DNA of 64,000 nucleotides from an uncultured bacterium (GCA_902763805.1 CACWTN010000004.1:1-64000); one strand, 5' to 3'. Positions 18,786-29,900 are shown, counted from the stretch's first letter. A program made the numbers and translations. Notes: generated by a model not told the origin, from the letters alone.

Positions 18786-18849
18786 TTTACAAAAGTTTAC
18801 ATTATCAAATTAAAAAGGCAATTATCGGAGACAGAAATACTTTATATAT
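18786..18849 (+). promoter_or_regulatory. HLR1-linked promoter, copy A
   Basis: A perfect HLR1 box (18786-18803, TTTACAAA-AG-TTTACATT) is followed by 14 nt, GCAATT (18818-18823), exactly 16 nt and CTTTATATAT (18840-18849). AAGGAG and the ATG at 18878 follow. The GCAATT element falls at the -35 position if CTTTATATAT holds the -10, placing HLR1 at roughly -70 to -53, where cyanobacterial RpaB sites activate. Confidence 0.75.
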
Positions 18850-18877
18850 ACATAAAGGTATTTTATAAGGAGTAATA

Positions 18878-19081
18878 ATGAAAGAAGAAGAACTTAATGC
18901 TACGATGTCAGTGATAGCAGATCCAATTAAAAATGTATATAAACTGGATTCAAGACAAGCTGTAGAAGAAATCCAGAGAATTTGCAGAATATTTGATATT
19001 GCAGATAAACAAGCCAATAAACATAAAATGCTTTCAATCAAGAATTTGGCAACATTCAGGCTTGTTTTAAGCAACAACTAA
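18878..19081 (+). CDS. Small helical protein, 67 residues, HLR1-linked
   Basis: Not recognised. The protein is acidic at the start (KEEELNATMSVIADPIKNVY) and then amphipathic helical (SRQAVEEIQRICRIFDIADKQANKH). There is no signal peptide or membrane segment. AAGGAG lies 6 nt before the ATG. It is a single-gene transcript with the shared tripartite promoter in front and a strong terminator behind, which is good evidence for a real gene. The function is open; expression is probably under the same regulator as the genes at 19247, 38848, 43616, 58203 and 62074. Confidence 0.75.
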   Translation: MKEEELNATMSVIADPIKNVYKLDSRQAVEEIQRICRIFDIADKQANKHKMLSIKNLATFRLVLSNN

Positions 19082-19098
19082 AAATTAAACGTATAAAC

Positions 19099-19136
19099 AA
19101 GAAGCCCTGCTGAATGCAGGGCTTCTTGCTATTTTT
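19099..19136 (+). terminator. Rho-independent terminator
   Basis: A 12-bp stem, AAGAAGCCCTGC (19099-19110) with GCAGGGCTTCTT (19116-19127), 5-nt loop, followed by GCTATTTTT. Confidence 0.9.
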
Positions 19137-19156
19137 ACCACATTAAACATGTAATT

Positions 19157-19219
19157 GTTAAGTTTTGTAACAAATAAAACAAAGCGTGAAATTAGATATT
19201 TTTGAAATACTTTATATAT
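19157..19219 (+). promoter_or_regulatory. HLR1-linked promoter, copy B
   Basis: A degenerate HLR1-like pair (19157-19174, GTTAAG-TTTT-GTAACAAA), GAAATT (19188-19193), exactly 16 nt, CTTTATATAT (19210-19219). The gene starts 27 nt later at 19247. Confidence 0.65.
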
Positions 19220-19246
19220 ATGTAAGATAACAAAAGGTATAAGAAA

Positions 19247-19681
19247 ATGTCAACAGCATCAAGTTTAGCAGCATTATTAAGAGTTCAGGCAGATCTTAGC
19301 TATGATACAAGCAGATTAAGCTTTGTCAGCCAAGAATACCAGACTGCTCATAAACAGCTTCAAGAGCAGGAAAAATACGCTACGAAATGGGAAAATGCAA
19401 AAGATGCTGCTCTTGACCCTGATAAAACCTGCAAAATCGGCAACCGTACCTGGAAGGAAAAAGATGAAGTTTTAAGCGAAGCAAGAGCAGAAGAATATGC
19501 AGACGCTAAGGTTAAACAATTTGACCAGGAATTATATGATTCATTATGTGAAAAAGACGTAGAATACGAAGCATTAAAAACACTTTATGAAACAGAAATA
19601 ACAATATTACAACAGGAAGAACAAAACCTCAAAACTCAGACCGGAACATTTGCTCAGGATACACACCTGTTACAGTCATAA
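19247..19681 (+). CDS. Coiled-coil protein, 144 residues, HLR1-linked
   Basis: Not recognised. After an Ala/Ser/Leu-rich start (MSTASSLAALLRVQ) the protein is almost entirely charged helix rich in Glu, Gln and Lys, with heptad-like spacing (about 30-60 and 80-135). It has no signal peptide. The start recalls the partial gene at 1-60, so they may belong to one loose family. AAAAGG precedes the ATG by about 8 nt. Transcription is expected from promoter copy B. It ends 1 nt short of the stop of convergent folD, with no terminator between. Confidence 0.7.
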   Translation: MSTASSLAALLRVQADLSYDTSRLSFVSQEYQTAHKQLQEQEKYATKWENAKDAALDPDKTCKIGNRTWKEKDEVLSEARAEEYADAKVKQFDQELYDSLCEKDVEYEALKTLYETEITILQQEEQNLKTQTGTFAQDTHLLQS

Positions 19682-19682
19682 A

Positions 19683-20504
19683 TCAATACACTTTAGATGC
19701 ATTGTACATCAAAGAAGCAATTGTCATAGGTCCTACCCCCCCGGGGACTGGAGATATAAAACCACAAGACGGAGATACAAAATCAAAGTCCACATCTCCG
19801 GTAAGCTTGCCGCTGGCATCTCTGAATATGCCGACGTCAATAACAACAGAATTTTTCTTAACCATCTTACATCTTACAATTTTTTTACCAACCGCAGATA
19901 CAACGATATCGGCGGTTTTTATTATGTCATCAATGTCTTTTGTATATGAATGGCACATCGTAACGGTTGCATTTCTGTTTAAAAGCATTTGAGCAACAGG
20001 TTTGCCAACAATATTGGAACGTCCGATAACAACGGCATTTCTACCCTCTATAGGAATATTATATTCATCGAGAAGCATTAATATTCCCTGCGGTGTTGCA
20101 GGATAGAAATACGGTTCAATACCTGTCAGCAATTTACCCTGGTTTTCCGGGTGAAAACCATCAACATCTTTTTGGGGATTTATAGTTGTAAACACATGGT
20201 GTTTATTAATCTGAAATGGCAGTGGAAGCTGAACCATTATTCCGGTTACGGAATTATCAGAATTTAAAACCGAGATAATATCAAGAAGTTCTGCCTCTGT
20301 TGTTTCGGAAGGGAGTTCAATAACTTTTGAACGAATACCAACCCTCTCAGCAGCTTTCTTCTTATTATTAACATAAATTTTGCTTGCAGCATCATCGCCG
20401 ACAAGAATTACAACCAAATAAGGCTGTTTTTTTAAACCGCTTACACGTTCTTTTACATCTGCTAATACTTTTTCAGAAACTTTTTTTCCATCTAATAATA
20501 TCAT
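19683..20504 (-). CDS. folD: Methylene-THF dehydrogenase/cyclohydrolase FolD
   Basis: This bifunctional cytosolic enzyme interconverts 5,10-methylene-, methenyl- and 10-formyl-tetrahydrofolate. The 273 residues include the active-site Y44 and K48 (YVNNK), PQKDVDGFH at 110-118, the Rossmann motif GRSNIVGKP at 161-169, and PVPGGVGPMT near the C-terminus. It overlaps the preceding CooC-like gene by 4 nt, so the two are coupled. In a strict fermenter it supplies one-carbon units for purine and Met synthesis; purB and a PurD-like gene are elsewhere in the window. Confidence 0.96.
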   Translation of the reverse strand: MILLDGKKVSEKVLADVKERVSGLKKQPYLVVILVGDDAASKIYVNNKKKAAERVGIRSKVIELPSETTEAELLDIISVLNSDNSVTGIMVQLPLPFQINKHHVFTTINPQKDVDGFHPENQGKLLTGIEPYFYPATPQGILMLLDEYNIPIEGRNAVVIGRSNIVGKPVAQMLLNRNATVTMCHSYTKDIDDIIKTADIVVSAVGKKIVRCKMVKKNSVVIDVGIFRDASGKLTGDVDFDFVSPSCGFISPVPGGVGPMTIASLMYNASKVY

Positions 20505-21259
20505 TGTTTATTTCTTTCCTGCGGTAAATTTAACCTGAAATAAAACTGTTCAACTGCATCAGTTACAATATCTGAATTCCAGTCTGAAGTACCTTCCGAG
20601 AGATTATCGTCATAAGGTATTACACCAAGAATTTCCAGTTCAGCCTCGTTCATTGTTTTATATACGGCATCCAAATTTTCGTTATTAACTTTATTAACAA
20701 CAACACCCAACTGACCGCCTGCAGCATGTTTTATAGAAAACTCCGCTATACGTTTAGCAAGTTTTACTGATTCTATAGTCGGGTTAGCGACTATCAATGC
20801 TAAATCTATATTCGTATCAACAAGCTGATTTAAATACTTTAAATCAAACTCACAGTCAAATATAACGAAATCATACCTTTCAATTAATTTTTGACAGGCA
20901 TCATTAATCTGAGCCGTAATAGGGCATCTGCAGTCTTTTGCCCCTACAAACCACGAAACGATTATATCTACATTATCATTAACAGGAACTAGTATATCCT
21001 CTATCGCCCATTCAACAAATTCGTGTTTAGACATCCCTTCAGGAATACCTGTTTTGTACTCATGTTTTCCGCTTCTGATACCGTAAATTGTATTACGTAT
21101 ATCCATACCGAAAGAATGTCCGAGTTCGCCGGTTAAATCATTATCAAAAAGTAAGATTGATTTTTCAGGAAAACTCTTTTGCAAAACATTTAGAAATGCT
21201 TTAACTATTGTAGTCTTACCACTGCCGCTTTTTCCCGTTATCGCTATTTTTGTTGTCAA
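20501..21259 (-). CDS. CooC-like MinD/Mrp-family ATPase
   Basis: A 252-residue SIMIBI-class P-loop protein. It has a modified P-loop GKSGSGKTT at 9-17, NKVNNENL in the middle and VIFDCEFDLKYLNQLVDTNID as the switch region. A C-X-C pair (C110, C112) sits where the nickel-inserting CooC ATPase of CO dehydrogenase has its C-X-C. CooC dimerises and delivers Ni2+ to the catalytic cluster. No CO dehydrogenase gene is in the window, so the client is unknown. Other MinD-like roles such as Fe-S delivery remain possible. The gene is translationally coupled to folD (4-nt overlap). Confidence 0.65.
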   Translation of the reverse strand: MTTKIAITGKSGSGKTTIVKAFLNVLQKSFPEKSILLFDNDLTGELGHSFGMDIRNTIYGIRSGKHEYKTGIPEGMSKHEFVEWAIEDILVPVNDNVDIIVSWFVGAKDCRCPITAQINDACQKLIERYDFVIFDCEFDLKYLNQLVDTNIDLALIVANPTIESVKLAKRIAEFSIKHAAGGQLGVVVNKVNNENLDAVYKTMNEAELEILGVIPYDDNLSEGTSDWNSDIVTDAVEQFYFRLNLPQERNKQ

Positions 21260-21300
21260 AACTTAATCCTCTCTTTTATTGATTTTATCATAAAAATTAA

Positions 21301-21332
21301 AAAGGCGGAACAGATAAATCTGTTCCGCCTTT
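21301..21332 (-). terminator. Terminator of the rpoBC1C2 operon
   Basis: AAAGGCGGAACAGAT (21301-21315) is complementary to ATCTGTTCCGCCTTT (21318-21332). On the bottom strand it is followed by a T-rich run (TTTAATTTTT). It lies 18 nt past the rpoC2 stop. Confidence 0.9.
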
Positions 21333-21350
21333 AATTATTTATATTGAAAA

Positions 21351-24300
21351 TTAATCTTCAATAATACTGTCACTACCTGCAGTTAATTCAGGAGCACCGA
21401 ACATACCTTCGATTTCTTCCAGAATTGCAGAAGGTTTGCGAGCCTGATTACGTTGAGCAGCTCTCTTCTGAGCTTCTTTATCACGTTCTTCGCTTGCAAA
21501 TGATAAGTGGTGGAAACCTGTACCCGCCGGTATTAATCTACCGATAATTACGTTTTCCTTAAGACCTCTTAACATATCCTTCTTACCGTCAACTGCTGCT
21601 TCTGTAAGGATTCTTGTGGTTTCCTGGAATGAAGCAGCTGAGATAAATGATTCGGTGTTCAATGAAGCTTTTGTAATACCGAGTAACATGTATTCACAAG
21701 TTGCTTCCTGACCGTCATGTTCTCTGACAGCTTTATTTTCATTTTCGAAAGTCTGTACTTCTACCAATTCACCCGGAAGTAAATTAGTATCACCTGAATC
21801 AACTATTCTTACTTTCTTAGTCATCTGACGAACAATAATTTCAACGTGTTTATCAGCGATTTCAACGCCTTGTGAACGATATACACGCTGTACTTCGTCT
21901 ACTAAGTATTGTTGAGCTTCTTCAGGACCACACAGTCTGATGATATCGTGCGGATTAAGAGGACCGCTTGTTAAAGGCTGACCTTTCTTAATCTTTTGAC
22001 CGTTTGTAACAACGATACTTGCATCAATTGCAAACTTGATTTCAGTTCTTGAACCTTCTTCATTTTCAAGATAAAGTCTCGGAACATCGTCTTCAATTTC
22101 AATTCTTGCTGTACCGTCGTATTCAGCCAAAATAGCACAATCTTTAGGTTTACGAGCTTCAAGAAGTTCTTCAACTCTCGGCAAACCTTGAACGATATCG
22201 CCTGTTTTTTCTCTTTCAAATACGAGTGATGCTAACATATCACCGTGTTGAACAAGAGAGCCTTCTTCAACCTGTAACATTGTACCTGGGCTGATTAAAT
22301 AAGGACGACCGTTTCTGATTGTTACCGATTTTGCAGATACATCTACAATCTTACCTGATACTGTAGCAACTTCGCCAGATGATGCAAGCTCTGCATCAAG
22401 CTTAATGAATGCACCTTTCTTAACGGAAGGTTTATTCTTTGTAGCAATTGTTGTTTCATAGTTTGCGCAATTTAACAGCAATCTTCTTGATTCGCTTACA
22501 TCGCCCTTAACAGAAGCTGAACCATCATTCAATGCTAATACTTCAGTTTTAGCAATAGGTGTTTTCGGTTCGATTACATCACCATTCTTAACAAGAAGTT
22601 CGGTTTGTAATGAGTTGTTCAGTTTAGAATTGCCTTCAAGTTCACGACGAACAATTAATGTTTCGAGAACAACAATCTTCAGGCTGCCTTTCTCATCAAG
22701 TTCAACCAAACCTTTAAGGTGTGATAAGTATCCCTGCATCTGAAGAACAAGAGATGTTCTTGTAAGAGTAGCACCGTCAAGATTTCTTACTCTTGCACCG
22801 TCTTTGTACTGTAATTGAGTTACAGGAACAATATTTATAAGCTCATCTGTAGATTCAAACTTAATAGAAACTTCTTTTGGTTCTACGTATATTGTTTGAA
22901 CAGGTCTTACCAAAATCTGAACAGGCTTGTCTTCTATTGATTCTTCTTCAAGAGAAGTTGTATCAATTTCTTCATCCAAGTCATCGATATCAAGATCATC
23001 AAAATCCATTTCCATCAATGTAACGATAGAAGTTTCTTTAACCTTGATACCTTTTGCGATTGTAGTACCTGCTTCAACAACAGAGCCTTCTTCAACTTTA
23101 AGTTCTGACATACTTGATAACGTATGAACTTCACCCGGACGGATAGTAATTTCGTGAATTACACCGTTGAATTCTTTGAACTCAACAATACCGTCGATGT
23201 GGCAATATACGTCTTTAACAACTTCAGTACCTGCTGTAACGAATGTACCGTTATCAACCATTCTCAAAGTTGCATCTTTATTCAGCTGATGAACTTCTTC
23301 AGGAACAAATACTACATTACCCGGTTTTGTAACGATTTGATTTTCGTCAACTTCGATATCTAAGTATTTAATTTCACCTGAAGATGAAACAGAACATTCA
23401 TCATCAATAAGCTCTGCAATAATCATACCGTTTTCAACAGTTGTATCGATAGGAGCTTTAACGATGTATTTTTCATCAGTTTTCTTAACAGTCCATAACT
23501 GTTCTTTCTTAGTTTGTTCAAATTTAGCATTTGAAGGAGCAAGAGAAGCAATAACGATTGTAATTTCCTTACCTGATACAATCTTATTGATTTTGTTCTT
23601 GCCTGACTTAATTTCTTCAACAACTAAATCTTCACCGTATCTGACTTCACCGCCGTGTTCAGAGATGATAAGAGTTTCTGCAAGTCTGTCACCTGCTTTA
23701 ACTTTTTGTTCATCTTCAACAAGAATTTTAGAACCGCCGGGTAAGTTATAAACATCACCGCCGATAACCCAAACGATACCGTTTTTGTTAGCAGTTCTTG
23801 AAATGTTACCCTGTCTGTCTTTCTTTTCGTCAGCAACAAAGTCTTCAAATGATACCATACCTGATATATCAGCGTTGATATCTTTTGTAGCTTTTTCTGT
23901 CAAACGCGATTCATTAGAAGATGGTTTAAACTCAGCAAGTTTAAAATCTTTTTCGATTTTCATACCGTCTTCAAAGAATACTGTTGCACCTGCCGGAATA
24001 TGAATTTTTTCAGATTTTTTACCTGATTTAACTTCAATATCAGCTTCATAAATAGATACTCTAACAACATCACCGTGACGTGTTCTGAGTTCTCTTGTTT
24101 TAAGCTTAGATTCAACAGTACCGGCAAGCGGTGAGTGGATTTCCTTGGTAGCTTCTTTAACGCCGACAGCACCACCTGTGTGGAATGTTCTCATTGTTAA
24201 CTGAGTACCGGGTTCACCAATTGACTGAGCTGCGATAATACCAATAGCTTCACCTATATCAACAAGTTTCTGAGAAGTAAGCGCCCAACCGTAACATTTT

Positions 24301-25211
24301 TGACATACACCGTATTCAAGAGAACAAGTCAAGCCTGAACGAACTTTTAATTCAGTTAAGTTCAGGTGAGAGATTTTCTTGATATCTTTTCTGTCCATTG
24401 TTGTATTTTTAGCAACCAACAATGTTTTACCGTCTTCATCAAAAATATCCTGAGCAACTGTTCTGCCTAGCAATCTGTCGAGCAGAGGAACAATAATTGC
24501 GTCGCCATCCATAATAGGTTTCATATTAATGAATTTTTCACCGCCGCAATCTGCGTCACGAATAATTACGTCTTGTGCAACGTCAACCAAACGTCTTGTT
24601 AAGTAACCAGAGTCAGCTGTTTTCAACGCTGTATCTACAAGACCTTTTCTTGCACCGTAAGAAGAAATGATGTATTCGGTAACGGATAAGCCTTCTTTAA
24701 AGTTAGATGTAATCGGCAAGTCGATGATTTGACCTTGTGCGTCTGCCATCAAACCTCTCATACCAACAAGCTGTGATACCTGAGATAAGTTACCTCTTGC
24801 ACCTGAGAATGCCATCATATATACAGGGTTAAGTTTGTCAAAGTTTTCTACAACCTGTTCAGTAAGTTTTGCGGTTGTTTCAGACCATGTATCAATAACC
24901 TTTGTATATCTTTCTACTTCGGTAATTTCACCTTTTAAATATCTGTGTGTTGATTTTTCAATCTCTTTTTCAGCTTCCTCTAAAAGAGCTTTCTTTGTAT
25001 CAGGAACCTGAAGGTCAGATATAGAAATCGTAACACCTGATTGAGTTGCCATTTTATAACCCAAATTCTTAAGAGTATCAGCAAGTTCAGCTGTTTTAGC
25101 TCCGCCGTATTCCAAATAGATTTGAGCCAGCAACTTATTCAAACCCTTTTTATCCATCTGTTTATTGATGAATTCAGGAGTATGAGTTTTGTGTGTGTAA
25201 GTATTTTCCAT
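21351..25211 (-). CDS. rpoC2: RNA polymerase beta' C-terminal subunit (RpoC2)
   Basis: This is the C-terminal part of beta' as a separate 1286-residue subunit, the cyanobacterial arrangement. Zinc ligands C222, C296, C303 and C306 are in place (RSGLTCSLEYGVCQKCYG). The trigger-loop base GEPGTQLTMRTFHTGG spans 333-348, and the matching GLPRVEELLEARKPK resumes near 1003. The intervening ~650 residues form a string of beta-rich SBHM-type repeats equal to the large SI3 insertion of cyanobacteria. E. coli SI3 is 188 residues. Within it a very acidic tract (DFDDLDIDDLDEE) is notable. It lies 40 nt after rpoC1 and ends the operon with a strong terminator. Confidence 0.97.
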   Translation of the reverse strand: MENTYTHKTHTPEFINKQMDKKGLNKLLAQIYLEYGGAKTAELADTLKNLGYKMATQSGVTISISDLQVPDTKKALLEEAEKEIEKSTHRYLKGEITEVERYTKVIDTWSETTAKLTEQVVENFDKLNPVYMMAFSGARGNLSQVSQLVGMRGLMADAQGQIIDLPITSNFKEGLSVTEYIISSYGARKGLVDTALKTADSGYLTRRLVDVAQDVIIRDADCGGEKFINMKPIMDGDAIIVPLLDRLLGRTVAQDIFDEDGKTLLVAKNTTMDRKDIKKISHLNLTELKVRSGLTCSLEYGVCQKCYGWALTSQKLVDIGEAIGIIAAQSIGEPGTQLTMRTFHTGGAVGVKEATKEIHSPLAGTVESKLKTRELRTRHGDVVRVSIYEADIEVKSGKKSEKIHIPAGATVFFEDGMKIEKDFKLAEFKPSSNESRLTEKATKDINADISGMVSFEDFVADEKKDRQGNISRTANKNGIVWVIGGDVYNLPGGSKILVEDEQKVKAGDRLAETLIISEHGGEVRYGEDLVVEEIKSGKNKINKIVSGKEITIVIASLAPSNAKFEQTKKEQLWTVKKTDEKYIVKAPIDTTVENGMIIAELIDDECSVSSSGEIKYLDIEVDENQIVTKPGNVVFVPEEVHQLNKDATLRMVDNGTFVTAGTEVVKDVYCHIDGIVEFKEFNGVIHEITIRPGEVHTLSSMSELKVEEGSVVEAGTTIAKGIKVKETSIVTLMEMDFDDLDIDDLDEEIDTTSLEEESIEDKPVQILVRPVQTIYVEPKEVSIKFESTDELINIVPVTQLQYKDGARVRNLDGATLTRTSLVLQMQGYLSHLKGLVELDEKGSLKIVVLETLIVRRELEGNSKLNNSLQTELLVKNGDVIEPKTPIAKTEVLALNDGSASVKGDVSESRRLLLNCANYETTIATKNKPSVKKGAFIKLDAELASSGEVATVSGKIVDVSAKSVTIRNGRPYLISPGTMLQVEEGSLVQHGDMLASLVFEREKTGDIVQGLPRVEELLEARKPKDCAILAEYDGTARIEIEDDVPRLYLENEEGSRTEIKFAIDASIVVTNGQKIKKGQPLTSGPLNPHDIIRLCGPEEAQQYLVDEVQRVYRSQGVEIADKHVEIIVRQMTKKVRIVDSGDTNLLPGELVEVQTFENENKAVREHDGQEATCEYMLLGITKASLNTESFISAASFQETTRILTEAAVDGKKDMLRGLKENVIIGRLIPAGTGFHHLSFASEERDKEAQKRAAQRNQARKPSAILEEIEGMFGAPELTAGSDSIIED

Positions 25212-25251
25212 ATTTATATTTCCTCAATTTCTCTATTTTTGTTTCTAACCT

Positions 25252-26961
25252 CTAAGCAAGAGCCTTTCTTACAGCTTCATTGAATAAAATTCTGCCGACT
25301 GTAGTTTCAATTCTCTTACCTTTTTCATCACGAACCACAATCTTGTCATGGTATGTAATTACCTTAGCTTCCAATGCAGCAATTGCATCCTGGAAGTTAT
25401 AGAAGTAACCTTTAACCTCCTGGTTAGGATCCTTCATAATTGTTAAGTAATACAAACCGAGAACCATATCTTGTGAGTGAGTAATAATCGGTTTTCCGTT
25501 AGCCGGAGCTAATATGTTGTTTGTAGCTAACATAAGCATTCTTGCTTCAGTTTGAGCTTCAATTGACAACGGTACGTGAACAGCCATTTGGTCACCGTCG
25601 AAGTCAGCATTGAATGCCGTACATACCAACGGGTGAAGCTGAATAGCACGTCCTTCAACCAATTTAGGTTCAAATGCCTGAATACCCAATCTGTGAAGGG
25701 TCGGAGCTCTGTTAAGCATTACCGGGTGTCCGTCAATTATTTCTTCCAATATATCCCAAACTTTTGCATCGGAACGTTCAATCATCTTCTTAGCAGATTT
25801 AATGTTTTGAACGTATCCTCTTTCAATAAGTTTGTTAACAACAAACGGCTTGAATAATTCAATTGCCATTTCCTTCGGCAAGCCGCACTGGTTAAGTTTC
25901 AGAGAAGGACCGACAACAATAACTGAACGACCTGAGTAGTCAACACGTTTACCTAATAAGTTTTGACGGAAACGACCCTGTTTACCTTCAATAATATTAG
26001 ATAATGATTTCAGTGCTCTGTTGTTAGGACCAACAACTGTTCTTCCGCGTCTGCCGTTATCTATAAGCGCATCAACAGCTTCCTGAAGCATTCTCTTTTC
26101 ATTTCTTACGATAATTTCAGGAGCACCCATTTCCAGTAATCTCTGTAAACGGTTGTTTCTGTTGATAACTCTTCTGTATAAATCGTTCAAATCAGATGTA
26201 GCAAATCTGCCGCCGTCTAACTGTACCATAGGTCTTAAGTCAGGCGGTGTAACAGGAAGTACATTCATTATCATCCAGGTAGGTTCTGTTTCTGAAGAAA
26301 TAAGAGAATCTAATAATCTCAATCTCTTAATCAGTTTACCTTTCTTTTGAACGGATGTTACACCCTGAGCAAGCTCAGTTCTGATTTCTTCAGCAAGTTC
26401 CTTAGTATTAATTTCACCGAGTAACTTCTGAATAGCTTCAGCACCGATACCTACTTCAAGTTTAGATTCTTCATTTTCTAAGATAAAATCTTCGTATTCT
26501 TCTTCACTCAATAATTGGAATTTCTTGAACGGAGAATCTGCAGGATCAATTACAACATAGTTATTAAAATAAATAACCTGTTCCAAATCCTTCAAAGTCA
26601 TATCAAGAAGCAAACCAAGATATGAAGGAATACCTTTTAAGAACCAAATGTGAGAAACAGGAGCAGCAAGTTTAATGTGTCCCATTCTGTGACGTCTTAC
26701 CTTACTATCCGTAACTTCAACACCACAGCGTTCGCAGATAATACCTTTATGACGTACTCTTTTATACTTTCCGCAATAGCATTCCCAGTCCTTTGTAGGT
26801 CCAAAAATTCTTTCGCAGAACAAACCGTCTCTTTCCGGTTTTAAGGTTCTGTAGTTAATAGTTTCAGGTTTTGTAACCTCGCCGTAAGACCACTTCAGAA
26901 TCCTTTCGGGAGAAGCGATGCTTATGCGTATATAATCAAAATAATCAATACTTGTAGACAA
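25252..26961 (-). CDS. rpoC1: RNA polymerase gamma/beta' N-terminal subunit (RpoC1)
   Basis: This is the N-terminal part of beta' as a separate 569-residue subunit. Zinc ribbon cysteines are C61, C63, C76 and C79. The catalytic Mg-binding [12 protein letters not shown] is near 445-456 and is preceded by the lid/rudder region [11 protein letters not shown]. Splitting beta' at this site is characteristic of Cyanobacteria, their non-photosynthetic sister lineages and plastids. It is 12 nt downstream of rpoB and 40 nt upstream of rpoC2. Confidence 0.98.
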   Translation of the reverse strand: MSTSIDYFDYIRISIASPERILKWSYGEVTKPETINYRTLKPERDGLFCERIFGPTKDWECYCGKYKRVRHKGIICERCGVEVTDSKVRRHRMGHIKLAAPVSHIWFLKGIPSYLGLLLDMTLKDLEQVIYFNNYVVIDPADSPFKKFQLLSEEEYEDFILENEESKLEVGIGAEAIQKLLGEINTKELAEEIRTELAQGVTSVQKKGKLIKRLRLLDSLISSETEPTWMIMNVLPVTPPDLRPMVQLDGGRFATSDLNDLYRRVINRNNRLQRLLEMGAPEIIVRNEKRMLQEAVDALIDNGRRGRTVVGPNNRALKSLSNIIEGKQGRFRQNLLGKRVDYSGRSVIVVGPSLKLNQCGLPKEMAIELFKPFVVNKLIERGYVQNIKSAKKMIERSDAKVWDILEEIIDGHPVMLNRAPTLHRLGIQAFEPKLVEGRAIQLHPLVCTAFNADFDGDQMAVHVPLSIEAQTEARMLMLATNNILAPANGKPIITHSQDMVLGLYYLTIMKDPNQEVKGYFYNFQDAIAALEAKVITYHDKIVVRDEKGKRIETTVGRILFNEAVRKALA

Positions 26962-26973
26962 TTTCCTATCTCC

Positions 26974-29900
26974 TTATATTTCGCCTAACGTTGTTGAAGT
27001 TTCAAAGAAGTTGATATTCAAGAGTTCTGAATCTATATCAGATAAAGTTCTCTTTGGAGCAGCCTTTCTAAGGTCGTCCATATCAGACATCAAATCTACT
27101 TCAGTACCGTTTTTCTTAGCAACTGTAATATCTAAACCGATACTTTGCAATTCTCTTACAAGTACCTTAAATGATTCAGGAATACCCGGTCTCGGAATAT
27201 TGTCGCCCTTAACAATAGCTTCGTATGCTCTGTTACGTCCATTAACATCATCTGATTTGATAGTTAACATTTCTTGCAGAGTATAAGCTGCGCCGTATGC
27301 TTCAAGCGCCCAAACTTCCATTTCTCCGAATCTTTGTCCGCCGAACTGAGCCTTACCACCTAAAGGTTGTTGTGTTACCAATGAGTAAGGACCTGTTGAA
27401 CGAGCGTGAATCTTATCATCAACCAAGTGAACAAGTTTAAGGATGTATGAAAGACCTACTGCAATAGGTTCATCAAACGGTTCGCCGGTTCTGCCGTCGA
27501 TTAAGTATACTTTACCGTCAGGTCTTACCCAGTCACAGCCTGATTCTTTAATACCTCTCATAAGTTCTGCTTTAGTTGCGATTTCTGATTGGTTATCACC
27601 ATATCTTTCATCGAAAGAAGGTGCTTCATAATGGTCTTTTGTTAAGTATGCTGCTAAACCTAACAAGCATTCATAAGTTTGACCAACGTTCATACGAGAA
27701 GGTACACCAAGAGGGTTAAGAACTATATCAACCGGTGTTCCGTCAGGTAAGAACGGCATGTCTTCCTTCGGTAATATTCTTGAAACAATACCCTTGTTTC
27801 CGTGACGACCTGAAAGTTTATCACCAACAGATACTTTACGTTTTTGAGCAATGTAAACTCTGATAACTGTATTTGCTCCCGGCGGAAGTTCGTCGCCTTT
27901 TTCTCTGTCGAATACCTTAACATCGACAACACGACCGCCTTCACCGTGAGGAACTCTTAATGAGTTATCTTTTACATCTCTTGCTTTTTCAGCGAAGATA
28001 GCTCTCAAAAGTTTTTCTTCCGGCGGATGTTCACTTTCACCCTTCGGAGTAACTTTACCAACAAGAATATCATCTGCATAAACTCTTGCACCGATACGAA
28101 CAATACCTCTTTCGTCCAAGTGTCTTAATGCTTCTTCTGACACATTCGGAATTTCTCTGGTAATTTCTTCAGGTCCGAGTTTTGTTTGTCTTGCATCTAT
28201 TTCTAATTTTTCGATGTGAACTGATGTAAAGATATCATCGTGTACGCATCTTTCAGAAAGTAAGATAGCATCTTCGAAGTTATATCCTTCCCAAGGCATA
28301 TATGCTACCAAAATGTTTTTACCAATTGAAAGTTCTCCGCAGCTTGTTGATGCACCGTCTGCAATTACATCACCTGCTTTAACCTTGTCACCTTCGTGAA
28401 CAATTGGTTTTTGGTTAATACAAGTATCCTGGTTAGAACGAACATATTTCATTAATGTATGTAAGTGAGCTTTTCCGTGTACGTCACGAATAACAATTTC
28501 TTCACCTACAACTCTTTCAACAGTACCGTCACATTTAGCACAAACTACCATACCTGAGTCTTTTGCAACACGGCGTTCCATACCTGTACCTACTACAGGT
28601 CTTTCTGTAATAAGAAGCGGTACTGACTGACGTTGCATGTTTGAACCCATCAGAGCACGGTTAGCATCATCGTGTTCAATAAACGGAATCATTGAAGTTG
28701 CAACCGAGATAATCTGAATTGGGCAAACACCAACGAAGTCTACCTTTGAAGAATCTGACATAATAAATTCAGATTTATATCTTACAGGAACCTGTTTCTG
28801 TTTGAATGTATTATCTTTATTCAACTGAACGTCAGCAGGAGCACAACGGAAGTTTTCGTCTTCGTCAGCTGTCATATAAACAACTTCGTCAGTAACCTTA
28901 CCGTCTTTAACTACAAAGAACGGAGATTCAACGAAACCATAATCGTTAACTCTTGCGTGAGTTGCTAATGAACCTATCAAACCAGCGTTCGGACCTTCAG
29001 GTGTTTCTACCGGACAAATACGACCGTAGTGAGAAGGGTGAATATCACGAACTGCAAAACCTGCTCTTTCTCTCTGTAAACCGCCAGGTCCTAATGCAGA
29101 AACACGTCTTTTGTGAGTAAGTTCTGCGAGCGGGTTAATCTGGTCCATAAACTGAGATAACTGTGAACTTCCGAAGAATTCCTTCAAAGAAGCTACCAAC
29201 GGTTTTGTGTTCAGCAAGTTTAACGGAGTAAGTGTTTCAGAGTCCTGCAATGTCATTCTTTCTTTTACAATTCTTTCAATTCTTGAAAGACCAACTCTGA
29301 ATTGATTTTGAAGAAGTTCACCGACTGAACGGATTCTTCTGTTTCCTAAGTGGTCGATATCATCCAAAGTACCTTCATCATAAGTTAAGTTGATTAAGTA
29401 CTCAATTGAAGCAACGATATCCTGAACTGTTAATGTTCTCTGGTTCTTAGGAATGTTCAGGTTTAATTTTTTGTTTAATTTATAACGACCAACACGACCT
29501 ATATCGTATTTCTTTTCATCAAAGAATCTTGATTCAAGAATTTGACGTCCGCCCTGTGCAGATGCAGGATCGCCAGGTCTTAATTTCTTGTACAAATCAA
29601 TTAAAGCATCATCTGTAGTTTCTGTTGTATCTTTATCCAAAGTCTTTTTCAAGAATTCAAAGTGTGTGAACAAAGATTCCATTTCAGTAACAGTGATACC
29701 CATAGCTTTAAGTAATGTTGTAGCAAGGATTTTTCTGTTTTTATCAATCTTAACGTAGATTACGTCATTTGAATCTGTTTCAATTTTCAACCATGCTCCT
29801 CTGTTAGGAATCATAGTTGCGTTATATAATCTCTTACCAGTTGGAGAGATTTCTCTCTTGAAGTAAACGCCAGGTGAACGAACGATTTGAGAAACGATAA

